A stretch of 64,000 bases of DNA from Gammaproteobacteria bacterium (lineage in GTDB: Bacteria; Pseudomonadota; Gammaproteobacteria; Xanthomonadales; Wenzhouxiangellaceae), in assembly GCA_021772985.1 (NCBI GenBank), contig JAJFKX010000049.1, forward strand, positions 1 to 64,000, in the 5' to 3' direction. The notes under the pieces are model-generated. The model was not told where the DNA came from. It saw only the letters and a program-made list of their open reading frames with translations, and made no database searches. The position numbers and the translations under genes are program-made. Shown one piece after another: positions 35,321 through 44,919 of this stretch. Position 1 is the stretch's first letter. Each line of letters opens with the position of its first letter.

Positions 35321-38002
35321 ATGACTGCCGATTCAAGTTCGGACTACGCCCGGCTTAGCGGTTTACTGAAAAGCCAATTACAAACCGGTGAACAAAACCT
35401 GCAAGCTGAGTTAGCAGCCGGCAAAGCGGTTGACCAGCTGGTAAAGGAACGGGCAATCCAGGTTACACAGGTGTTGCGCATCAGCTGGCAGAAGCTGCTG
35501 AAGGATACCGGGGAGCTTGCACTGGTGGCTGTTGGTGGTTTTGGCCGGGGTGAACTACATCCATACTCTGACATTGACCTGTTGGTATTGAGCGAGGACC
35601 AATTGAATCAAGCCAGTCAATCCAATCTTGAAACCTGGATTGGAGTGTTGTGGGATGCTGGATTGGTTGTTTCGCACAGTGTGCGAAGCCTGCAAACCTG
35701 TTATCAGCAGGCACAAGCCGATGTGACTATAACAACCAATCTGATGGAAGCCAGACTGTTGGCAGGTAACGATCAGCTATATCAGCTTATGCAGCGACAG
35801 ATTGCAGTAGACCAAATGTGGGCAGCAGATGATTTTTTTGCAGCCAAACTGGCAGAACAGCAACAACGCCATGCCAGTTTTGATGACACCGCTTATCGGC
35901 TTGAGCCCAATATAAAAGAGGGACCGGGTGGTCTGCGTGATATTCAGACGATTGCATGGGTTGCACGTAGGTACTTTGGTGATGCCGATCTGGCCACTTT
36001 GGTCGGGCACGGTTTTTTGCTGCCGGATGAATACAATGAGCTGATCAAAGCGCGAAATTTTTTATGGCATGTTCGATGGATTAATCACACCATAACCAAT
36101 CGTGCAGAGGAACGCTTATTGTTCGCCCAGCAAAAACAATTGGCTGCTGAACTGGGGTATACCGATAAGCAGCAGGCTACCAGAGCGGTCGAACAGTTCA
36201 TGCAGCAGTATTACCGCACGGTGACCCATGTTGAACGTTTGAATGAACGATTGTTGCAACAATACGATGAGGAATTGTTAACCGCAGGTGCGGGCGTAAT
36301 AAAGGTGCTTGATGGCGAGTTTCAGGTTCGTGAAGATTACCTGGAGGCTCGGCATCCAAAGGTTTTTGATGAGCGTCCATTAGCCATTATGGATTTATTC
36401 CTGCGATTGCAGGTTGCTCCCGATATTCGGGGTGTTCGTGCCGGTACCATCCGCTGGTTACGACAGGCGTTACAGAGACATGGGGAAGCTTTGTCCAAAG
36501 ACTCATTGGCATTGATCAGGTTACTCGATATCTTGCGTCAGCCAACCGGTGTCTATAGTCAACTGGCAAGGATGAACCGTTATGGATTACTGGGTAGATT
36601 GATTCCAGAATTTGCCAGGGTTACCGGCTTGATGCAGTTTGATTTGTTTCATGTATATACCGTTGATCAGCATACTTTGTTTGTTATCCGTAATTTACGT
36701 CGCTTTGCACACGCTAAATACACAGAAAAGTTTAATCATGCAGCCAATGTATTTCAGCGGATTGACCAACCGGAGCTGCTTTATCTGGCAGCGCTTTTTC
36801 ATGATATTGCCAAAGGCCGGGGTGGTGATCATTCTGAGCTCGGTGCCGAATATGTGCACAATTATTGTCAGCAATTAAATTTGCCAGCCAGCCAGGTACA
36901 AATGATCAGTTGGCTGGTGCAACAGCATTTGCTGATGTCAAGAACCGCACAGCGTGAAGATTTGAGTGATCCTGACGTTATCCATCGGTTTGCCCGGTCG
37001 GTAGCTGATCGCGAGCAACTGGATTATTTGTATTTACTGACCGTAGCCGATATTGCAGCTACCAATCCGGACTTATGGAATTCCTGGAAGGATGCTCTGT
37101 TATGGGAGTTGTATCAGAAAACTGCTTCAGCGCTGCAACAGGGATTGAGTAGACCGTTGCAGCGGATAGAAGTGGCGCGTGAAACCCGTTCTCGAGTATT
37201 TAGCCAGTTACTGGCGTTGGGTGTTGATGTTGAGCGGATGAGCAGTTTGTGGCGGACTTTCCCGGAGCAGGCATTCCAAAGATTTGATGATCGGCAGTTA
37301 TTATGGATAACCCGGATTTTGTTGGCTCATGCAGAGTTACATCGACCGGTGGTCCAAGCACGCTTGCTGCCGGAACAAAAGGTTACGGAATTGTTGGTTA
37401 CAGGTATTTCCTTTGATGGTTTTTTTGCAACTGTCATAGGGCAGTTGGAGCAAATGCGATGCAATGTGTTCAATGCCAGAATCCAAACTACCAATGAAAA
37501 TCTGGTAGTGGATTTGTTTCAACTGGTGGATGCCGGAGGCTATCCATTAAATCAGAGTGATATAGATCGTCTGCAAACTGGTTTGGAGTCTCTATTAAGT
37601 GAGGCTGTCGCACCAACTCCCATGAATTTTTCAATTCCCAGGCGTTTGCGTGAATTTCTTAGTAATGCTGATATTCGTTTTAGCAATTATCGAGAGTCCA
37701 ATTCTAGACTGGCTAATTCTGAAGTTGACATACAAGACCCCGATGGACTGACCCGAATGGAAGTGGTATGCACAGACCGGCCGGGATTGTTATCGAGTAT
37801 CGCGCAGGTGTTGCTGCAGCAAAAAGTGCGTCTGCATGATGCTCGTATCGCTACATTTGGAGAGCAGGTGGAAGATACGTTTAAATTGTCTGATTATGCG
37901 AATCAGCCATTGGATGCCACACGTTGTGCGGCATTGCAGCAAGCATTGCAACAAGCCCTGGATACACCGCCAAGTATTGAACGGCATACACCCCGAGTGT
38001 GA
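35321..38002 (+). CDS. glnD: PII uridylyltransferase / uridylyl-removing enzyme
   Basis: Senses glutamine and adds or removes UMP on PII proteins, setting nitrogen assimilation. At 893 residues it has the full layout: nucleotidyltransferase domain with GGFGRGELHPYSDIDLL (about 67-83), a helical PII-uridylyltransferase linker (KEGPGGLRDIQTI), the HD hydrolase domain with FHDIAKGRGGDHSELG, and two C-terminal ACT domains (the last one VVCTDRPGLLSSIAQV). All catalytic residues needed for both activities appear intact. It converges on metL, with 25 bases between stops and no terminator seen. Confidence 0.96.
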   Translation: MTADSSSDYARLSGLLKSQLQTGEQNLQAELAAGKAVDQLVKERAIQVTQVLRISWQKLLKDTGELALVAVGGFGRGELHPYSDIDLLVLSEDQLNQASQSNLETWIGVLWDAGLVVSHSVRSLQTCYQQAQADVTITTNLMEARLLAGNDQLYQLMQRQIAVDQMWAADDFFAAKLAEQQQRHASFDDTAYRLEPNIKEGPGGLRDIQTIAWVARRYFGDADLATLVGHGFLLPDEYNELIKARNFLWHVRWINHTITNRAEERLLFAQQKQLAAELGYTDKQQATRAVEQFMQQYYRTVTHVERLNERLLQQYDEELLTAGAGVIKVLDGEFQVREDYLEARHPKVFDERPLAIMDLFLRLQVAPDIRGVRAGTIRWLRQALQRHGEALSKDSLALIRLLDILRQPTGVYSQLARMNRYGLLGRLIPEFARVTGLMQFDLFHVYTVDQHTLFVIRNLRRFAHAKYTEKFNHAANVFQRIDQPELLYLAALFHDIAKGRGGDHSELGAEYVHNYCQQLNLPASQVQMISWLVQQHLLMSRTAQREDLSDPDVIHRFARSVADREQLDYLYLLTVADIAATNPDLWNSWKDALLWELYQKTASALQQGLSRPLQRIEVARETRSRVFSQLLALGVDVERMSSLWRTFPEQAFQRFDDRQLLWITRILLAHAELHRPVVQARLLPEQKVTELLVTGISFDGFFATVIGQLEQMRCNVFNARIQTTNENLVVDLFQLVDAGGYPLNQSDIDRLQTGLESLLSEAVAPTPMNFSIPRRLREFLSNADIRFSNYRESNSRLANSEVDIQDPDGLTRMEVVCTDRPGLLSSIAQVLLQQKVRLHDARIATFGEQVEDTFKLSDYANQPLDATRCAALQQALQQALDTPPSIERHTPRV

Positions 38003-38027
38003 GGTTGCTTATCTTTGAGTCTTGGAA

Positions 38028-40154
38028 TCAGGCAGCCATGGCAGCAGCGGGGTTTACCAACAGCAACCCCTGTTTAACCGTCATGAATAAATCCCGGAAA
38101 ACAGCATCGGCGGTAACTTCAATACCGGCTCCCGGGCCGCTGATGATGATATTTTTCTGTTGATCACCTGAGCTGATTTTTATGATGTTGTTTACACCGG
38201 TTATGACCAGTGAACTGTCTGCCGCAACACTTTCCAATCGAATGCTGATCTGGCCTGGTTCCCAGTGTGCCAGGTATACCAGCCGTTGCTGTGTGTCATT
38301 GGCGTTCAAGGCAAGTTGTTCCAACTGCTTGGCGGGGGGCAATGGTTGGCACTCGACATCTTTAACCGTTAGTTGGTCCCCTAGCAGGCGCGCTAATATT
38401 ATGCTCTTGCGGGCTGTATCCAGGCCGGATATATCAGTGTGCGGGTCAGCTTCAACCAGTCCGAGCTGTTGTGCTTGCGCCATCGCTTGATTGTAATCAG
38501 GGTGTTGTTGAAGCTGTTCGAGCAAATAGTTGACGCTACCAGATAGTATTGCAGTAAAACCAGTTGGTGTTTGCCCGGCATTTTGCAACTGCTTTAAGGT
38601 CGTGATGATAGGCAAACCAGCGCCAACAGTTGCGCTGGCGGCGAATAACGGGTGTACCTGCAGTTCAAGGTAAGTGTGATCATCGGCACTCAGTGAAAGT
38701 TTGTTGGCAGTGATAACGCCAAAGCCTTGATTCAGCCAGTAACGATGCTGGCGCGCTACTTCTCTGGCAGCAGTAGTATCGATGACAACTGTGAAATCCG
38801 GGGTAATTGCGGGGTTGGTCGCTATCTCCTGCCATAATGCCTGACTCGTCGTTTGGGTGGTTTTACCACCTTCGGATTGTTTACAGGCATATTCTGAATT
38901 GACCACCGCGTGCAGATGCAAATGTAACCGGTGGTCCAGGCGGGTCAGCCATTGCTGCTGGTGTAGTCGATCTATTACAGCATTTCCAACCTTGCCTGGG
39001 CCGTATAACACCACAGCAACACGGGGCAAACTGCTCTGCTTGGTGTCCGGGTGCAGACTGGTGCCGTAAAGCTCATCATGAACAGCACGCAAGCATAGGT
39101 TCAGCATCTCCGGTACACAGGTGATGTGGACTTTATCGTGTTCAGCCGAGCAGCTTTGTGTCGGCAACTCTGGGCGTTGCTGCAGTTTTCGGCTGAGTAT
39201 CGGCGCCAGACGTCGCGCTATTGCCGGGTTGGCCACCGGAATCAATAGCTCGGATAAATGTGGGCTCACTGTGCGGGTAAAAATACCCAGCCCTAATAGC
39301 GGCCACCTGGCATCAGCCATGATATGGGTGGCATGAGCAGCTTGCGCAGGTTGGAAAACCCGGACTGGAATGTTGTGCTGTTGTAATGGGCCAATCGTGC
39401 GAGGGTGCAATACACCTCCACCCAGCCTGGCAATTGTGCGCGCAGCAGGATAATCGATCATAGGGATACGCAATCCCGGGCTACCAAGTTGTGCTGGATC
39501 GGCACTGCGGATTCCGCGTGTGCTGGTGATAAAATCCACCCGGCAGGCAGCGGTTTTTGCAGCGATAAGTGCAGCTGTGTAATCACTGCCATCACGGCCA
39601 AGTGTGCAGCTATTGTGTTGCCGGTTGCGGGCGATAAAACCGGTAACAACCGCAATACCCTGTGCCGTTAGATGAGCCTTAATATCATCGGTGATGATGG
39701 CCGGCTTATCAGAGGATTCAGTCAATACAAATTTTCTGGCATCGACCGGGTAGGCCGGGAGACTATTTTCTGATAGATGCGCAGCTATCAAATGTGCATT
39801 CCAAAGCTCGCCCCGAGCCACCAGCCGTTCAGTGCTTGAAGTGGCGGCATGCTGTTGCAGCCATCTATCAATAATACCCAGGTAACATTTGCGACTGGCG
39901 TCGCTTAATAGCCCCATGGCGATATCAGCAAAATGCCAGCGTACAGATTGCAGTGCTTGATGACGGTTATCTCCATTCAGTTGAGCGCAATTCAACAGTT
40001 GATCGGTAATCCCGGCAGGTGCTGAGACGATCAGTATGGGTTCTTCATTCCAACGTATGCTGGTGAGCGTCTTGAGGATATTAGTTGTACTTGCGACAGT
40101 GATTCCGCCGAGTTTGATAACCGGCCGTTGTTGCCATTCTGATTTTGTTTTCAT
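38028..40154 (-). CDS. metL: Bifunctional aspartate kinase / homoserine dehydrogenase, short regulatory region
   Basis: Catalyses the first and third steps from aspartate to homoserine. The kinase half starts VIKLGGITVA (usual KFGGTSVA) and has TLGRDGSDYTAA and GGGVLHPRTI. The dehydrogenase half starts near 375 with VVLYGPGKVGNAV and shows TANKLSLS, ATVGAGLPII, EADPHTDISGLD and the catalytic Lys in ARKSIILA. At 708 residues it is about 100 shorter than E. coli ThrA or MetL; the loss is in the middle, where two ACT domains normally bind threonine. Feedback control by threonine is therefore probably weak or absent. Its start overlaps the metB stop (ATGA). Whether to call it metL or thrA is open. 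Confidence 0.88.
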   Translation of the reverse strand: MKTKSEWQQRPVIKLGGITVASTTNILKTLTSIRWNEEPILIVSAPAGITDQLLNCAQLNGDNRHQALQSVRWHFADIAMGLLSDASRKCYLGIIDRWLQQHAATSSTERLVARGELWNAHLIAAHLSENSLPAYPVDARKFVLTESSDKPAIITDDIKAHLTAQGIAVVTGFIARNRQHNSCTLGRDGSDYTAALIAAKTAACRVDFITSTRGIRSADPAQLGSPGLRIPMIDYPAARTIARLGGGVLHPRTIGPLQQHNIPVRVFQPAQAAHATHIMADARWPLLGLGIFTRTVSPHLSELLIPVANPAIARRLAPILSRKLQQRPELPTQSCSAEHDKVHITCVPEMLNLCLRAVHDELYGTSLHPDTKQSSLPRVAVVLYGPGKVGNAVIDRLHQQQWLTRLDHRLHLHLHAVVNSEYACKQSEGGKTTQTTSQALWQEIATNPAITPDFTVVIDTTAAREVARQHRYWLNQGFGVITANKLSLSADDHTYLELQVHPLFAASATVGAGLPIITTLKQLQNAGQTPTGFTAILSGSVNYLLEQLQQHPDYNQAMAQAQQLGLVEADPHTDISGLDTARKSIILARLLGDQLTVKDVECQPLPPAKQLEQLALNANDTQQRLVYLAHWEPGQISIRLESVAADSSLVITGVNNIIKISSGDQQKNIIISGPGAGIEVTADAVFRDLFMTVKQGLLLVNPAAAMAA

Positions 40155-41335
40155 GCGGCAGCATCCTTGGACTGGTGCAGCCTACTGGCTTGTAATCCGT
40201 GTTCAAGATCAGCCAGTAAATCTGAGTGATGTTCAATTCCAATTGACAAGCGCAGTAATCGTTCGCTGATGCCGGCACGCTGCTGAGCAGCAGAGTCCAT
40301 AGCCGCATGTGTCATGCTAGCGGGGTGTGCAATCAAACTTTCCACACCACCCAGGCTTTCCGCCAGTGAAAAATGTTGTAATGCCGTCAGCAGCATTGGT
40401 ACCGAATAATCTGCAGCCAATTCAAAGCTGAGCATTCCACCAAAATGCAGTTGCTGTCGGCACGCCAGTTGATGTTGAGGATGATCAGCTATACCGGGAT
40501 AGTGAACCTTGTGAACTGCTGGATGTTGTTGCAGAAATTCTGCCACCCCCTGCGCGTTCTCACAATGTAATCGAGTTCGGGCATGCAGCGTACGGATACC
40601 TCTGAGAGTCAGCCACGCATCGAACGGCGCTCCGGTTAAACCAAGACAGTTGGCCCACCAGTCGAGTGCTTCGCCAAGTTCCGGGTCAGCGGCAATGACG
40701 GTGCCACCGACCACATCACTATGACCATTCAAATACTTGGTAGTGGAATGCACCACAATATCAGCCCCCATGCTTAGCGGCTGTTGCCCGGTTGGAGATA
40801 AGAAGGTGTTGTCGACAACAACCAAAGCATTTTGAAGCTTGGCTAGTTTTGTGATGGAGTCGATATCAACGATCCGCAGCAGCGGGTTACTGGGGGTTTC
40901 AATCCAGACTATTGCAGGTTGCTGTTGCAAAGCCAATCGCACTGCCTGCGGATCGTTTTGATCAATCACGCTAAGCCGAAAAGCGCCGCGTTCCGCCAGA
41001 TGGGTAAACAATCGGTAACTACCACCATAGCAATCATGTGGTACAACCAGCAGATCATCAGGTTTTAGTAACTGGCAAACCAGAGTTATCGCCGCCATGC
41101 CACTGGCTACCACGCTAGCACTGCAACCTCCTTCAAGTTCCGCCAGTGCATCGGCCAATGTAGTGCGAGTAGGATTACCGCTACGGGTGTAATCATAAGG
41201 CCGTTTCCGTTGATAACCGGCGAAGGTGAAAGTTGAGGAGAGGTGCAATGGTGGAACCACCGCGCCGTGTTGGTTATCAGTTTCCAGACCACTACGGACG
41301 GCACTGGTTTCAGGTTGTGGAGAGAATCGTTTCAT
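40151..41335 (-). CDS. metB: Cystathionine gamma-synthase
   Basis: PLP enzyme that joins an O-acylhomoserine with cysteine to make cystathionine in methionine synthesis. The 394-residue length is typical. Seen: the family start of the core, HLSSTFTFAGY; YTRSGNPTRTTLADALA; a substrate strand WIETPSNPLLRIVDI; and the PLP-binding Lys in VHSTTKYLNGHSDVVGG. It overlaps metX upstream and metL downstream by ATGA junctions, so all three are made from one message. An O-acylhomoserine sulfhydrylase or cystathionine lyase would look similar; the operon favours the synthase. Confidence 0.92.
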   Translation of the reverse strand: MKRFSPQPETSAVRSGLETDNQHGAVVPPLHLSSTFTFAGYQRKRPYDYTRSGNPTRTTLADALAELEGGCSASVVASGMAAITLVCQLLKPDDLLVVPHDCYGGSYRLFTHLAERGAFRLSVIDQNDPQAVRLALQQQPAIVWIETPSNPLLRIVDIDSITKLAKLQNALVVVDNTFLSPTGQQPLSMGADIVVHSTTKYLNGHSDVVGGTVIAADPELGEALDWWANCLGLTGAPFDAWLTLRGIRTLHARTRLHCENAQGVAEFLQQHPAVHKVHYPGIADHPQHQLACRQQLHFGGMLSFELAADYSVPMLLTALQHFSLAESLGGVESLIAHPASMTHAAMDSAAQQRAGISERLLRLSIGIEHHSDLLADLEHGLQASRLHQSKDAAA

Positions 41336-42450
41336 GCGACTGCCCCCTGGAAATGACGATGAGAATTGTGTTTGCCATCATTCAGGAACTCACCAACCAA
41401 GCTGTTGATCTGAACAGTTTCAGTTAAAAAAGCATCGTGACCGACATTGGTGTGCAATTCAATTACACGCTGACATTTTGGAGCTTGATGGGCCAACCTT
41501 TGGACATCTTCAAAAGGCACAATGGCATCGTTATATGCTGCCGCAAGCCATAATGGGATGTTGATTTTTGTTGCCTCCACGCTGGCCAGATCACAGGACT
41601 GTGACAGACAGATAAACTCTGCGGCGTTAGTATTTTGCGCCCAACTGGTGCCGCGTGCTTGTAAGTAATTCTCTACTGGTAGCAGAAGCGCCTGCTGGGT
41701 TACCACTGGTTTGCCCTGGAAGCGCTGCTGCAACTCTTCTGCGGTACGAAACCCCAACATCGCCAATTGCCTTGCTGTTTGCAATCCGGTGTCAATATCA
41801 TCATTCGTGATTGCTGTTTGTACAATCCGGCGCTGGATGCTGCGATAAGCGCTGGTTATTACCGCCGGTCGATCCGCTGCACATAACACCAGGGCTTTGG
41901 TAATCAGCTTGGGGTAAAGGCTGGCAAGTGCCAAAGCGACATTGCCGCCATACGAACAACCGATAACCCCATCCAGTTTTTGAATGCCCATAACTGACAG
42001 CGCTTGAGCTATAGCGTGTGCCTGATCGTTTGGGGTGACGATAAACTCATTTGCAAAACCAGGCTTGCTGCTGGCCCCACTGCCGAGAAAGTCGACACCT
42101 ATCAGCCGGGTTGCAGTTGGATCCAGCGCTTTGCCGGGACCGACTATATTTGACCACCAGCCAGGTTTTGCTTTGGTTTGTTGATTGCTCATGCAGTGGT
42201 CAAATAACCACCGGTGCGCCGATATACCACCCAACACGAGGTACACCGGAGCTTTGGTTTTTGGTTTAGTTGGCCTGGCTGGTTGGTAATCATTGATGGC
42301 CAGGGCCGCTGCTGTCAACGAATGGCCGTATTGCAGTTTAAAGATACCTGATGCATTGCCAATCGGGATATTTTGACTGAAACATAAAAAAGAAGTTTTT
42401 GCCGCTGCAATTGCGGTACCCCCGGGAGGGGTGGATTTGATGATATGCAT
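41332..42450 (-). CDS. metX: Homoserine O-acyltransferase, MetX-like alpha/beta hydrolase
   Basis: Activates homoserine with an acetyl or succinyl group. I place the start at the ATG at 42450, nine bases after GGAG; two earlier in-frame starts (TTG 42474, ATG 42465) lack a good site. The nucleophile elbow is GCSYGGNVALALA, differing from the classical GGSMGGMQAL; the catalytic His is in NVGHDAFLTE, and an Asp in AYNDAIVPFEDV. These and the shorter body place it in a divergent MetX branch known from Xanthomonas-like bacteria. Acyl-donor choice cannot be told here. First gene of the riboswitch-controlled operon. Confidence 0.82.
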   Translation of the reverse strand: MHIIKSTPPGGTAIAAAKTSFLCFSQNIPIGNASGIFKLQYGHSLTAAALAINDYQPARPTKPKTKAPVYLVLGGISAHRWLFDHCMSNQQTKAKPGWWSNIVGPGKALDPTATRLIGVDFLGSGASSKPGFANEFIVTPNDQAHAIAQALSVMGIQKLDGVIGCSYGGNVALALASLYPKLITKALVLCAADRPAVITSAYRSIQRRIVQTAITNDDIDTGLQTARQLAMLGFRTAEELQQRFQGKPVVTQQALLLPVENYLQARGTSWAQNTNAAEFICLSQSCDLASVEATKINIPLWLAAAYNDAIVPFEDVQRLAHQAPKCQRVIELHTNVGHDAFLTETVQINSLVGEFLNDGKHNSHRHFQGAVA

Positions 42451-42509
42451 GTCATGAGTCTCCATATAGTCCAATTTATAAGACTCACGAGAAACTCCAC
42501 GAATACACG

Positions 42510-42558
42510 CCTGCCGACCATGGACTAGCTGAGTGTCAGCTGGCCGTTATACGGCAGG
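42510..42558 (-). promoter_or_regulatory. Nested hairpin, probable riboswitch expression platform
   Basis: Directly after the aptamer, CCTGCCG (42558-42552) can pair with CGGCAGG (42516-42510), and inside that loop AGCTGA and TCAGCT form a second 6-base stem with a 3-base loop. No T-tract follows, so if this structure is the output of the riboswitch, it more probably acts on translation or Rho access than as an intrinsic terminator. Confidence 0.45.
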
Positions 42559-42675
42559 TCTCATCTCTCATTACCTATTGATAACGCAGGAGTTGGCACC
42601 TGTATCGATGTGGTTAGCATCAATGGTTGCCCCGGCATCAAAGGGCCTATCCCTCCGCCGGTCTCGATGAGTAGC
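42559..42675 (-). promoter_or_regulatory. SAM-I (S-box) riboswitch
   Basis: Read on the minus strand the leader contains the S-box core almost letter for letter: ATCGAGA, GGCGGAGGGATAGGCCC, GATGCCGGGGCAACC, GGTGCCAACTCCTGC and GAGATGAG. The closing P1 helix is CTCATC (42671-42666) with GATGAG (42665-42660 side of the aptamer's 3' end). It lies about 110 bases before metX. High S-adenosylmethionine should stabilise P1 and lower expression of metX-metB-metL. Confidence 0.93.
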
Positions 42676-42679
42676 AGAT

Positions 42680-42708
42680 ACACTAGTGACTGGATGTGAT
42701 GGTGTCAA
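42680..42708 (-). promoter_or_regulatory. Probable sigma-70 promoter of the met operon
   Basis: A consensus -35 box TTGACA (42708-42703), a 17-base spacer and a -10-like TAGTGT (42685-42680) would start transcription near 42673, exactly at the 5' end of the S-box aptamer. The -10 is weak; the -35 and the position are the support. Confidence 0.55.
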
Positions 42709-42831
42709 TAGCTCTATTGCGCTGAGTGATTCATTGAGTTCAAGCGTTATCAGATGCGATAAGATTTCTTTGCAATCATAATTAAGTTGATAAACAACCC
42801 ATACACAACGGGTTCCAGCTACAATAAACAG

Positions 42832-43659
42832 ATGATTGATAGCAACACATTATTGTCCACAATCAGCACTTTCTGGCAGCGACGTGCCGAGCTTAATCCG
42901 GCCAACGCATCTGCTGAGCTGAAAGCCAGCCTGGATGAGTGTTTACACCACCTTGAAACAGGTGAGTTTCGGGTTGCCGAGCCATTGAAGGGTGGTGGCT
43001 GGCAGGTCAACGAATGGTTGAAGCAAGCTATTTTGCTGTACTTCCGGTGCAATGAAAACCAGCTGATAGACGGCGGTATTACCCATTATTTCGATAAAGT
43101 ACCGCTGCGCTTTAATAACGCCGATGGTGTTGCTGATACAGGTGCAAGAGTTGTGCCGCCGGCGATAGTCCGGCGTGGTGCGCATATTGCCCCAGATGCC
43201 GTATTGATGCCCAGCTACGTCAATATTGGCGCCTATGTAGGCAGCGGTACTATGGTCGACACTTGGGCGACAGTCGGTTCATGCGCGCAAATCGGCAACA
43301 ATGTGCATATCTCCGGTGGCGCAGGTATCGGCGGGGTTTTGGAACCGTTACAGGCTCAACCTACGATTATTGAAGATAACTGCTTTATCGGCGCACGCTC
43401 TGAGGTGGTTGAAGGCGTGCGGGTTGGTGCCGGGGCGGTTATCGGGATGGGTGTATTTATCGGGCAGAGCACCAAAATCTATGATCGGGAGAGCGGTGAG
43501 ATCAGCCGTGGCCAGGTACCTGCAGGTGCAGTAGTGGTGCCCGGCAGCTTGCCTTCCAATGACGGCAGCCACAGTTTAAGCTGTGCGGTGATCGTTAAAC
43601 GTGTTGATGCACAAACCCGTTCCAAGACAGGCGTTAACGAATTGCTGCGAATGGCGTAG
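42832..43659 (+). CDS. dapD: 2,3,4,5-tetrahydropyridine-2,6-dicarboxylate N-succinyltransferase
   Basis: Succinylates tetrahydrodipicolinate in the lysine and meso-diaminopimelate pathway. From the ATG at 42832 it has 275 residues, the E. coli length; an upstream in-frame TTG at 42787 is not needed. The left-handed beta-helix hexapeptide repeats are clear ([51 protein letters not shown]). It is divergent from the met operon, so two branches of aspartate metabolism start from one intergenic region. A strong terminator follows. Confidence 0.96.
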   Translation: MIDSNTLLSTISTFWQRRAELNPANASAELKASLDECLHHLETGEFRVAEPLKGGGWQVNEWLKQAILLYFRCNENQLIDGGITHYFDKVPLRFNNADGVADTGARVVPPAIVRRGAHIAPDAVLMPSYVNIGAYVGSGTMVDTWATVGSCAQIGNNVHISGGAGIGGVLEPLQAQPTIIEDNCFIGARSEVVEGVRVGAGAVIGMGVFIGQSTKIYDRESGEISRGQVPAGAVVVPGSLPSNDGSHSLSCAVIVKRVDAQTRSKTGVNELLRMA

Positions 43660-43691
43660 AATAAGCAGCCTGATATATGCTTATGTGACTG

Positions 43692-43717
43692 GCGCCCACC
43701 ATGGGTGCATTTTTTTG
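43692..43717 (+). terminator. Rho-independent terminator after dapD
   Basis: A 7-base stem (GCGCCCA/TGGGTGC with one G-U pair) around CCA is followed by A and seven T. It ends dapD transcription before the sucC ribosome site. Confidence 0.75.
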
Positions 43718-43749
43718 TAATTGATCAAACCAATCAACAAGGTTAAAAC

Positions 43750-44919
43750 ATGAATTTTCACGAGTATCAAGCCAAAGAGCTGTTCTCCCAGTACGGCATT
43801 CCAGTACCTGCCGGCAAGGTTGCTGATAATCCGGATTCAGCGGTTAAGGCGGCCGAAGCCGTTGGTGGTTCCATGTGGGTAGTCAAAGCCCAGGTACATG
43901 CCGGTGGCCGGGGCAAGGCAGGTGGTGTCAAACTGGTCCGCAGCCTGGAAGAGTTACGCACTGAGGCCGAAAAAATGCTGGGTATGAACATCAGCACCTA
44001 TCAGACCGGTGGTCAGTCATTTCCGGTCAATCAGGTACTGATAGCTGAGGCAATAGATATTGATCAGGAACTTTATCTGAGTGCCTTGATTGATCGAACC
44101 AATCGCTGTGTTGCTTTCATGGGCTCAGCAGCTGGTGGTGTGGATATTGAACAGGTAGCACATGACACACCGGAAAAGATCATTCGTGTTCGGGTTAACC
44201 CAACTGCCGGCCTGCAGGCCTATCAATGCCGTCAAATGGGTTTTGGCATGGGCTTAAATGCCCGTCAGGTGAACCAGCTGACCCGGATTATGCGTGCCTT
44301 GTACAAGTTATTCACAGAAAAGGATTTAAGCCTGCTGGAGGTTAACCCGCTAATTATTGATGGTAATGGTGACCTGTTGGCCCTGGACGCCAAGATTAAT
44401 GCGGATGGTAACGCCTTGTTCAGACATCAGGCGTTAGCGGCAATGCGCGATGAAACACAGGAAGATCCAACCGAATTGGAAGCCAGTAAGCACGATTTGA
44501 ACTATGTGACACTGGATGGTGATATTGCCTGTATGGTGAACGGCGCCGGTTTGGCGATGGCAACCATGGACGTGATTAAACTGAATGGTGGTGACCCGGC
44601 CAATTTCCTCGATGTGGGTGGAGGCACCAATGCTGAACGAGTCAAGGAAGCGTTTAAACTGATTTTGGCCGGCGATAAGGTCAAAGCCATTCTAGTCAAT
44701 ATTTTCGGTGGGATTGTGCGTTGTGATTTGATCGCTGAAGGTATTATCAGCGCCGCCCACGAAGTGGATATAAATGTGCCGTTGGTGGTCAGGCTGGAAG
44801 GCACCAATGTGGATAAAGGCAGACAGATGCTGGAAGACAGTGATATTGCAGTGATTGTTGCCAGTGATTTAAATGACGGCGCTAAAAAAGTAGTGGCCGC
44901 AGCTCGGGAGGCAGCATGA
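43750..44919 (+). CDS. sucC: Succinyl-CoA ligase, beta subunit
   Basis: Nucleotide-binding subunit of the TCA-cycle enzyme that makes ATP or GTP from succinyl-CoA. It has 389 residues, with an N-terminal ATP-grasp domain starting [18 protein letters not shown], the loop [18 protein letters not shown], and a C-terminal CoA-ligase domain ([31 protein letters not shown]). It overlaps sucD by ATGA. Unlike E. coli, sucAB and sdh genes are not next to it. Confidence 0.97.
   Translation: MNFHEYQAKELFSQYGIPVPAGKVADNPDSAVKAAEAVGGSMWVVKAQVHAGGRGKAGGVKLVRSLEELRTEAEKMLGMNISTYQTGGQSFPVNQVLIAEAIDIDQELYLSALIDRTNRCVAFMGSAAGGVDIEQVAHDTPEKIIRVRVNPTAGLQAYQCRQMGFGMGLNARQVNQLTRIMRALYKLFTEKDLSLLEVNPLIIDGNGDLLALDAKINADGNALFRHQALAAMRDETQEDPTELEASKHDLNYVTLDGDIACMVNGAGLAMATMDVIKLNGGDPANFLDVGGGTNAERVKEAFKLILAGDKVKAILVNIFGGIVRCDLIAEGIISAAHEVDINVPLVVRLEGTNVDKGRQMLEDSDIAVIVASDLNDGAKKVVAAAREAA

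Noticed and set aside
42315-42521. Short minus-strand frame in the met leader as a regulatory leader peptide
   Set aside because: It has no run of Met or other regulatory codons, overlaps metX in another frame, and the S-box already explains control.
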